Source: JBOGOC01 sp050747525 | Lineage (GTDB): Bacteria; Acidobacteriota; Polarisedimenticolia; JACPZX01; DASXTC01 | NCBI GenBank assembly: GCA_050747525.1 | Contig: JBOGOC010000070.1 | Coordinates: 1-27,952, forward strand | DNA length: 27,952 bases | Reading direction: 5' to 3' | Shown: one piece after another, positions 22,345-27,952 of the stretch | Numbering within the stretch: position 1 is the stretch's first letter | How the letters are laid out: the number at the start of each line of letters is the position of its first letter | Notes under the pieces: generated by a model | Seen by the model: only the letters and a program-made list of their open reading frames with translations | Databases searched by the model: none | Told to the model about the DNA's origin: nothing | Position numbers and translations under genes: made by a program

Positions 22345-22999
22345 CCGTTGCCTGGCCCGGCACCTCCGGGCGAGGGCAGGCCGACCGCGGCGGCGGGGGC
22401 CCTCCACCGCGCGACACCGAGGGCCGGGTCATCTCCGCCATGCGGGCTTCGTCGGGACGCATCACCTGCAGGATGGTGCGCTTCCCCCCCGACCTCACCG
22501 GCGCGCAGCACTCCCTGCGCCTGGTGAACCAGGCGTAGCCCACCTCCAGAGCCCCGTCCTGGATGCACAGAGGCCACAACAGGCAGGTGGAGGGCTTGAG
22601 CGCGTACGAAGACGCCAGGTGCTTCTCGCCGGCCACCTGCAGGGCGCACAGCCGATCCGTCCGCAGGAAGACGCAGGCGCCGTCCAGGACCTTGGTGCCG
22701 GTGGTCCACCCCGACGTGAAATCGGTGTCCCGGACCAGCCGGCGGTCGAACCACCGCGAGGAATCGCGGCGCCCGCGCGAGGTCATCTCGGCCCGCACGA
22801 TGTCGGCGTGGGCCAGCACGCGATCCCGCTCGTCCACCGAGACCATGGCTCCACCCAGGCAGCACCTTCCGTCGCACTGCCGCACCGAAGCATCCGCCTG
22901 GTACATCCTGCGCGTCACACGAGGATGGATGCGCGTGAAGTTGAGCCCGAGATTCGCGGCGAAGATCCCGTACAGGCGGGACAGCAGCGTCGACTTCAT
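22229..22999 (-). CDS. Cysteine-cluster protein, YkgJ/DUF3109-like
   Basis: About 256 residues with a CxxxCC cluster at C42, C46 and C47 (QCDGRCCLGGA), then ACVFL...LCALQ and KPSTCLLWPL. This matches the family's C-x-CC, CxFL..C..Y and RP..C patterns for metal (Fe/Zn) binding; function is unknown. It has no clear signal peptide, so it is probably cytoplasmic. The start is unsure: ATG 22999 or ATG 23017, neither with a good ribosome site. The last ~65 residues are low-complexity Pro/Ser/Arg and overlap the convergent redoxin gene by 116 bases, so the true end may differ through a frameshift or sequencing error. Confidence 0.65.
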   Translation of the reverse strand: MKSTLLSRLYGIFAANLGLNFTRIHPRVTRRMYQADASVRQCDGRCCLGGAMVSVDERDRVLAHADIVRAEMTSRGRRDSSRWFDRRLVRDTDFTSGWTTGTKVLDGACVFLRTDRLCALQVAGEKHLASSYALKPSTCLLWPLCIQDGALEVGYAWFTRRRECCAPVRSGGKRTILQVMRPDEARMAEMTRPSVSRGGGPPPPRSACPRPEVPGQATVMTEARSLEGSTSPSPRRPAGSSRPRSYRPSPPSHRDG

Positions 23000-23007
23000 G
23001 GCCGGGG

Positions 23008-23013
23008 AATATA
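23008..23013 (-). promoter_or_regulatory. Possible -10 box for the cysteine-cluster gene
   Basis: Minus-strand TATATT lies 8 bases before ATG 22999, which would again give a nearly leaderless message. The -35 region is poor. Confidence 0.3.
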
Positions 23014-23060
23014 CCATCAGGATCGGGTATTCTTGAGTCCCTTTGGAGGAGGAAAAGAAG

Positions 23061-23831
23061 ATGTCCATGGTGTTTCCCCGTGCCGGCGCGGCCCTGCTGG
23101 GCATCGGCCTGCTGGCCGCTGCTCCAACTCTGGCCCAGGACGATCTGCGCAAGGAGATCGAGGACCTCAAGAAGGGTCAGCAGCAGATTCTGCAGCAGCT
23201 CCAGGAGCTCAAGCAGCTGCTCCAGCAGCAGGCCCCGGCCCGTCCCGCGGCGCCCAACGTCAAGGACATGGTTTTCGACCTGGGGAACAACCCCGTCAAG
23301 GGGGACGCTGCCGCGAAGCTCATCCTCATCGAGTTCACCGACTATCAGTGACCGTATTGCAGCCGCTACGTCCGTGAGACGTACCCGCAGATCGAGAAAG
23401 ACTTCATCAGCACCGGCCAGATGCGCTACGCCCTGCTCGACCTTCCGCTCGAGTCGATCCACAAGCTGGCCTTCAAGGCCGCCGAAGCCACCCACTGCGC
23501 CGAGGAGCAGGGGAAGTTCTGGGAGATGCACAACCGCCTGTTCGAGCAGCAGAGAGCGCTGGAGCCCTGGTCGGCCCACGCCGATGCGCTGGGCCTGGAG
23601 GCCGAGCCTTTCGAGCAGTGCATGGCCAGCGGCCGGCACGCCCCGGCCATCCGAAAGGACATGGCCGAGGCGCAGAAAGCCGGCGCCACGGGGACCCCGG
23701 CCTTCGTGATCGCGCGCACCGATCCGGCAGACCCGAAGAAGGCGAAGGGAATCGTGTTCCTGAAGGGGGCTCAGCCTTACCCGCGCTTCAAGGCCGAGAT
23801 CGAGCAGGCCCTGGCGGGGCTGGGAAAATAG
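23061..23831 (+). CDS. DsbA-family thiol-disulfide oxidoreductase, probable selenoprotein (UPYC)
   Basis: I read one 256-residue protein through an in-frame TGA at 23349-23351, taken as selenocysteine 97. GGAGGAGG at 23045-23052 supports ATG 23061. Residues 1-25 are a signal peptide (cleavage near LAQ-DD). Residues 26-58 are a Gln/Leu-rich coiled coil, followed by a DsbA-like domain. The active site is Sec97-P-Y-Cys100, directly after LIEFTDYQ, where the family has CPYC. The helical insert contains EQGKFWEMHNRLFEQQ, and the cis-Pro loop is GTPAF (P213). Homology continues cleanly on both sides of the TGA. A hairpin at 23367-23383 fits a bacterial SECIS. It is predicted to act in the periplasm. 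The alternative is a Cys-to-stop mutation or base error. Confidence 0.9.
23349..23383 (+). promoter_or_regulatory. Sec codon and putative bacterial SECIS hairpin of the first DsbA-like gene
   Basis: TGA at 23349-23351 is followed by TACGTC (23367-23372), loop CGTGA, GACGTA (23378-23383). This is a 6-bp perfect stem whose apical loop starts 21 bases after the TGA and has G as its second base. That fits the known bSECIS limits of roughly 16-37 bases and G in the first two loop positions. Confidence 0.75.
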
Positions 23832-23865
23832 GGGACGCGATGGGGTGACCACGGCCCCGACGCAC

Positions 23866-24006
23866 TAGATCGTTGGGCGGGCCGGGGCGCGGGGAGCCCA
23901 GCGAGACCCGGAGCTGGACGTCCCTTTCGCCGGCTGGCGGCGCGGGGCCGTCGAGCATCCAGGCCACGAGGTAGTACGTCGTCCCAGAAGAAAGCGAGAT
24001 GTTGAT
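23866..24006 (-). pseudogene. Possible gene remnant between the convergent selenoprotein genes
   Basis: In the 236-base gap, one minus-strand frame reads SLSSGTTYYLVAWMLDGP then DVQLRVSLGSPRPGPP. It resembles a secreted beta-sandwich segment. It begins right after a TGA and has no start codon or ribosome site. It may be a decayed gene end or chance in GC-rich sequence. No clear bidirectional terminator is seen in this gap. Confidence 0.2.
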
Positions 24007-24067
24007 TCAGCAGGTGGGAGACTTGTACCAGCAATGTGAATGGGAATCAAGCATTTTCTTCCATGAC

Positions 24068-24856
24068 CTAGCTTCCACCGCGAGCCCCTGCGGGGAGAGG
24101 CAGATTACGTTTCGTTAGCTCGTCGTTGAGGGCCTTGGAGAATTCTTCGAACGGCTTGGCGCCGAACAGGTATTTGCCATTGAGGAAGAAAGCGGGCGTT
24201 CCCGTCGCTCCCATAGCCACGGCCTCGGCTGTGTCGGCCTCGACCACGGACACGTTCCGGGGGGAGTCGAGCGCCGACTCGAACGCCTTCATGTCGAGGT
24301 TCAACTCGCGGGCATAGCGCAGGAGCGAGTCCCGCTTGAGGTCCTTGGCGTTGGCGAAGACCTTGTCGTGGTACTCCCAGAACCGGCCCTGCTCATGCGC
24401 CGCCTGGGAGGCGACGTGGGCGAGCTTGGCGTCCTTGTGGATGGCCTCCAGGGGGTGGTGCTTCCAGACGATCCGCACCGTGTCTCCGTAAACTTCCCTG
24501 ACCTTGTCCAGGGTCGGACCGACCCTTGAGCAGTACGGTCACTGGAAGTCGGAGAACTCCACCAGGGTGATGGGTGCTCCGGTGTTCCCCTTGGCCGGAG
24601 CGCCGTCGGTCTTGATGGTGTAGACCTTGTTGGGGTCCGGTCCTCTCTGGGCTGGGCGGGAGACGCTGTCCATCTTGGTCGAGAGCTGACCCATCTGGGT
24701 CTCGATCCGGGTCAGGCGCTCGGTGAGGGTGGCCTGGTGGGTGCGAGTCTGGAGGAACATCTGGACGTTGACGATCAGCAGCAGGCCGGCCGCGACGAGT
24801 GCGGCGGTGGCCATTCCGCTGGATGAACGTCCGCTCCCCTGGTTGCGTCTGGACAT
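24068..24856 (-). CDS. Membrane-anchored DsbA-family oxidoreductase, probable selenoprotein (UPYC)
   Basis: One 262-residue protein read through an in-frame TGA at 24539-24541, taken as Sec106. Residues 15-37 form a membrane anchor (ATAALVAAGLLLIVNV). Residues 40-65 are a coiled coil (LTERLTRIETQMGQL), followed by a linker and a DsbA-like domain. The active site is Sec106-P-Y-Cys109 after LVEFSDFQ. The helical insert has EQGRFWEYHDKVFANA, and the cis-Pro loop is GTPAFF (P221). ATG 24856 follows a G-rich ribosome site (GGGGGGG). The active-site codons (CAG TGA CCG TAC TGC) match the first gene almost base for base. It is 52 bases downstream of the metalloprotease gene on the same strand and convergent to the first selenoprotein gene. 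The catalytic domain should face the periplasm. Confidence 0.9.
24510..24541 (-). promoter_or_regulatory. Sec codon and putative bacterial SECIS hairpin of the second DsbA-like gene
   Basis: After TGA (24541-24539, minus strand), AGGGTCG (24526-24520), loop GTC (24519-24517) and CGACCCT (24516-24510) form a perfect 7-bp stem. The loop starts 19 bases past the TGA and begins with G, again within the bSECIS rule. Confidence 0.8.
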
Positions 24857-24908
24857 GTCGGCCCCCCCGATGGCGCGACATCCTAGCACAGGGTGTCTGC
24901 CATCATGG

Positions 24909-27023
24909 TCAGGGAGCGCAGGATCCGAGCGCCTGAGGTTTGCAGGCCGCGGCGGCAGGCGGCCGCTCGCCGGCGCTGGATGACCCGTAGGAGCCTTCGT
25001 TCGACGACGTCTGAGGAACGACCAGCCAGAAGCTTCCGGGTTGCGGGTTCTCGATCAGCCAGGTCCGGGCATGCCAGGTCGTGCAGGTGAGGCTCGTGTA
25101 GCTGGTCCAGCTGCCCACGGTCCCCTGATACACGGCGTAGTCCTGGTCCGGCACGGAGCTCTCGTTGCACGACGCGTCCCAGTCGAGCTTCACGCTCCCC
25201 GCCGCAACCCCGCCGCCATGGCCCCGGATCATCCAGGTGCCGGAGCCCGCGCCGAGGGGAGCGAAGGTGGCCACGTCGGTTCGATCCGCCTGCATCCAGG
25301 AATCGGTCGCGGTGCGCGTGTCGTAGTCCATCGGGTAGGTGGCCGACGAATCGGCCATCAGATCGAACATCCCCAGGTAGAGGTCTCCCGAGGCGATCAC
25401 CACCGGGGTGGAAAGAGTGTAGAGGCTCCACGCCCCCGGCCCGACGGCCTGCACGGTGACATCCTGGGAATGAACGAGAGTGGCGTTCGCGATGCTCCCC
25501 GAGGCGGACGGGTCGGCGTAGACGAGCAGACGCACCGGGCGCCCCGGAGAGACGGAGCTGCTCGTGAAGAGCACGTCGATGCCGGTCAGCTTGAAGGGGT
25601 GGCATCCGGGGGTGAAGCGCTTGGCCCAGGCGGCGCGCGACGTGCCCGTGTAGCCGAGCGTTCCGTTGCCCGCCCCGTCATCGTTCGTCAGGTCGGCGTT
25701 CCCGCACACCGGCGCCGTCGTCACCGTCAGCCCTGCGGCCTCGCCAGGTTCGCCCGCCACCTGCAGGCAGGCGGGATGGGCCGCCTCCGCGCCCGGACGG
25801 ATCTTCTCGGCGCGCTCGCGCTGGTGGAAGGTGGTCATGCGCACGTCGCAGTACGACATCATCGTGCCCGTGGTCTGGACCTCCGGCCCCGCGTAGCAGC
25901 CGCTCTCGGTGTTGTCGCAGCGGTCGACCTCGGGCAGGTAGCAGTGGCTGTGGGGGCTGGAAAAGTTGTGCCCCAGCTCGTGGGCCACCAGACGCCTCTC
26001 GAAAGAGCCCCCTCCGCCGTACAGGAGGCTCACTGCGTAGTCATACGATGTGGAGCTGGCGGGGACGTTGTCGCATAGCACGTTGCGGTAGGCCTTGCCC
26101 GATCCGCCCGAGGGATAGGTGCTGAACAGATGGACGTTGCTCCGGAAGACGTCCCGCAGGGATGCGCTGCCATTCCACTTGGAGCGCAGCTCGGGCAGGA
26201 TGGTGGAGGTGCTGTTGGAGCCCCCCGAGTAGCCGTCCGGTTCCGTGGTGTTCATCAGCAAGTAGGGGATCTGGATCCGGACGAACACCTCCGACTCGTA
26301 CACCGCCGACACCTGCGACAGCAGATTCAGGGTGTAGGTCTGTGCGCCGGCCACGCCCCCGTGCCGGTTGACCCATTCCACGGTCCCTTCGACGGCCACC
26401 GGGGCAGAGAGAAGGGTCGTCGGCTCCAGCGCTTCTCCGCCGGGCTGGCGCACGATGTCGCGCTTGAGGGAGGCCACGTCTTCGTCACCATCGCAGCGCG
26501 CATCGGACTCCTTTTCGGCTTCGGCCTGGTCGTCGAAGAGGACGATCTCGTCGCCCGACTCTCCATCCGGAGTGAAGGACGTCGGCCGCCAGGTGTATTC
26601 CTTGCCGCCCGTTCTCAGGAATCCTGCCAGCTTTCCACCGAAGAGGTTGAGGGACACGAGGCTGTCCGGGTCGCCGGCCACCTTGCCACGGAAGAACCGC
26701 ATGGCCGGTCCCGCCGTCTCCTGGATGTCTCCCTTGACCCCGACGAAGAAGCGCGTGGCGCCTCCCGTCAGATCGAAGGACGTCACCTCCAGGTCGACCG
26801 CCTGCCCCCCCGGCAAGGGGAATCCAGCGACGGTGGCGCTCCCCGAGCGATAGAGGCGATGCCAGGCTTGCGCGTCCACCTGGAGGTGGATCGTGCCGTC
26901 GGAGGCCTCCTGCGACGCCAGCTCGTGGACGAGGGATGCGATCGTTTCGGCAGGGGCAGCCTCGCCCCCGGCCAGGGCGAAGCACGCGAGAATGGGCAAT
27001 ATCCGCCGCGCGCAACGGTGCAT
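24909..27023 (-). CDS. Secreted metzincin-type zinc metalloprotease
   Basis: A 704-residue protein. Signal peptide at 1-25 (RRILPILACFALAGG). A propeptide-like beta region runs to about 210. The catalytic domain has HELGHNFSSPH (348-358), i.e. HExxHxxxxxH, with the Met-turn TGTMMSYC (M388/M389), as in reprolysin-like M12B and related metzincins. Many cysteines follow the zinc site (HCYLPEVDRC...ESGC), so disulfides are likely. After ~430 come a beta-sandwich domain and a C-terminal FN3-like module ending GSYGSSSAGERPPA. GGAGGA lies 6 bases before ATG 27023. The MEROPS family is not certain. It may be co-transcribed with the downstream Sec-DsbA gene. Confidence 0.88.
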   Translation of the reverse strand: MHRCARRILPILACFALAGGEAAPAETIASLVHELASQEASDGTIHLQVDAQAWHRLYRSGSATVAGFPLPGGQAVDLEVTSFDLTGGATRFFVGVKGDIQETAGPAMRFFRGKVAGDPDSLVSLNLFGGKLAGFLRTGGKEYTWRPTSFTPDGESGDEIVLFDDQAEAEKESDARCDGDEDVASLKRDIVRQPGGEALEPTTLLSAPVAVEGTVEWVNRHGGVAGAQTYTLNLLSQVSAVYESEVFVRIQIPYLLMNTTEPDGYSGGSNSTSTILPELRSKWNGSASLRDVFRSNVHLFSTYPSGGSGKAYRNVLCDNVPASSTSYDYAVSLLYGGGGSFERRLVAHELGHNFSSPHSHCYLPEVDRCDNTESGCYAGPEVQTTGTMMSYCDVRMTTFHQRERAEKIRPGAEAAHPACLQVAGEPGEAAGLTVTTAPVCGNADLTNDDGAGNGTLGYTGTSRAAWAKRFTPGCHPFKLTGIDVLFTSSSVSPGRPVRLLVYADPSASGSIANATLVHSQDVTVQAVGPGAWSLYTLSTPVVIASGDLYLGMFDLMADSSATYPMDYDTRTATDSWMQADRTDVATFAPLGAGSGTWMIRGHGGGVAAGSVKLDWDASCNESSVPDQDYAVYQGTVGSWTSYTSLTCTTWHARTWLIENPQPGSFWLVVPQTSSNEGSYGSSSAGERPPAAAACKPQALGSCAP

Positions 27024-27121
27024 GCGTGTCCTCCAGCCGCGCGGCGGAACGGCGACGAAGGAAAAAGCAGGAATGATGCCAGGGATCTTCCGTGGGTGAA
27101 TCTAGGTGGCGGTCTCAAGAT

Positions 27122-27143
27122 GAGGGTCCCTGATGGCACCCTC
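27122..27143 (-). terminator. Small hairpin after the right-edge gene
   Basis: GAGGGT (27122-27127) and ACCCTC (27138-27143) pair over a 10-base loop, 6 bases past the stop of the right-edge gene. No T tract is present, so it is a weak candidate. The rest of the 126-base gap to the protease gene shows nothing else. Confidence 0.3.
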
Positions 27144-27149
27144 GATCGG

Positions 27150-27952
27150 TCAGGGGCAGGGATTGAGATTGGGGCGTTGGGAGCCGTCGCTCTTGAACCC
27201 CAGGCTCGATTCGAGGCAGGGTGACGTCTCGCGACTGACGAGGTAGTAGAAGACGCTGCCGGGCGTCAGTGACTGCGCGTCATCGACGCTCTCGGGAGCC
27301 AGGCCCGCCATCAGGCAGACGTGGTTGGTCCCCGGTGAGCCGCCCGCCGGCATGTTCCCTCTATAGACGTTGAACGGTCCGGGCTCGGTCTCGGCGGTCC
27401 AGCTGATCGTGGCGGTGGAAGTGGCGGGCGTCCAGGCCAGCAGGACGGTGGGGCCGATCATGGTGCTCTGGCCGAAGGCATCGGCCGGGCAGGAGGCGCT
27501 GACGCCGTCGCACATCTCGGCCGGGTCGCAGGCGGCCCCGGAAGGCCTGCACACGGTGCCGGGATTGCCGGGGGTGTTGAGGCAGCCCGACTGCGGGCTG
27601 CAGCCGTCCACGGTGCAGGCGTTGGCGTCGTCGCAGCTCAGCGCCGCTCCGCCGCAGGTGTGCAGGCCGGCCGGGTCGGTCAGGGCGATGGAGTCGACCC
27701 AGTAGCCGGTGTGCCCGATGATGGCGTCGGTGGCCACGCGCCACCGCAGCTTCACCGTCTGGCCGGCCGCGGAAGGAGGCAGGTCGACCGAGACCTCGGC
27801 GAAGCCCACCGAAGTGCCGGTCCACGCCGCCCGACCGGCGATGGGGCTCCCTTCACCCGCGGCGATGGGCGCGTCGTAGCCGCCGGTGACGAACGAGCCG
27901 CCGGCGGCGAGGATGTCGACGAACGGGCCCGCCCCGATGGCGATCTCCAGCA
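27150..27952 (-). CDS. C-terminal part of a large secreted Cys-rich protein
   Basis: The frame is open to the right edge, so the 5' part is missing; 267 codons are visible. From the edge inward there is a beta-sandwich (LEIAIGAGPFVDILAAGGSF ... GYWVDSIALTDPAG) like the C-terminal domains found in secreted bacterial peptidases. A Cys-rich repeat follows (CDDANACTVDGC, SGCLN, then CDPAEMCDG), of the kind seen in myxobacterial-type surface proteins. Last is an FN3-like module (FNVYRGNMPAG ... FYYLVSRETSPCLESSLG) ending in PNLNPCP. The last module resembles the tail of the neighbouring protease. The catalytic part, if any, lies outside the window. Confidence 0.8.
   Translation of the reverse strand, partial: LEIAIGAGPFVDILAAGGSFVTGGYDAPIAAGEGSPIAGRAAWTGTSVGFAEVSVDLPPSAAGQTVKLRWRVATDAIIGHTGYWVDSIALTDPAGLHTCGGAALSCDDANACTVDGCSPQSGCLNTPGNPGTVCRPSGAACDPAEMCDGVSASCPADAFGQSTMIGPTVLLAWTPATSTATISWTAETEPGPFNVYRGNMPAGGSPGTNHVCLMAGLAPESVDDAQSLTPGSVFYYLVSRETSPCLESSLGFKSDGSQRPNLNPCP

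Noticed and set aside
23061..23831. Reading the first DsbA-like locus as a nonsense-mutated pseudogene
   Set aside because: The only lesion is TGA at the catalytic Cys position, both flanks are intact, a hairpin follows at SECIS distance, and the neighbouring homologue has the same feature.
22281..23852. 523-codon minus-strand ORF covering the first Sec-DsbA gene
   Set aside because: It spans the antisense of the DsbA-like gene and another frame of the cysteine-cluster gene; its sequence is low-complexity and lacks family motifs.
24860..24905. Sigma54 (-24/-12) promoter before the second Sec-DsbA gene
   Set aside because: TGGCAG and a downstream GC are present, but the spacing between GG and GC is two bases too long.

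Overview
This window comes from a GC-rich bacterial chromosome with dense, mostly housekeeping gene content. There are no tRNA or rRNA genes, no insertion sequences and no CRISPR array that I can see. The gene style suggests a deep-branching, GC-rich Gram-negative lineage, with Acidobacteriota-like or Myxococcota-like as a tentative placement. It includes an mglBA polarity pair, a spirochaete/mitochondrial-type EF-G, an RNA-binding/ribosome cluster, and long secreted proteins with FN3-like tails and a Cys-rich 'NACTVD' repeat. Phylogeny would be needed to fix the taxon.

Layout. Positions 1-4078 hold the 5' end of an FAD oxidoreductase (minus), a 7Fe ferredoxin, then EF-G, a RecA/KaiC-like ATPase and a CvpA-family membrane protein in one tight plus-strand run. 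Positions 4119-4907 are an AT-rich islet with one orphan lipoprotein-like ORF and a gene-free stretch with a strong GNRA hairpin. Then come an SDR dehydrogenase (minus) and an Hsp20 (plus).

From 20857 down to 6211 almost everything is on the minus strand: dnaX-ybaB-recR; mglB-mglA; rplU-rpmA-obg-nadD-rsfS; rlmH-dksA-like-lapAB-gpmI-comF-cyclophilin-TMTC-like. Many joints are 4-base start/stop overlaps, so translation is probably coupled. Recognisable sigma70-type promoters precede mglB, rplU and rlmH. The SRP RNA gene lies just upstream of dnaX on the same strand.

Positions 21253-24856 are the most interesting part, a redox island. It has a tandem redoxin-domain protein, a cysteine-cluster (YkgJ/DUF3109-like) protein, and two convergent genes for exported DsbA-family proteins. 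In both, the first Cys of the CPYC active site is replaced by an in-frame TGA. Each TGA is followed at about 20 nt by a hairpin that fits the bacterial SECIS pattern, so both are very probably selenoproteins (motif U-P-Y-C). Ordinary ORF calling would split each of them into two fragments.

Positions 24909-27952 encode a secreted metzincin-type zinc protease just upstream of, and co-directional with, the second selenoprotein gene. Beyond it lies the C-terminal part of another large secreted Cys-rich protein that runs off the right edge.
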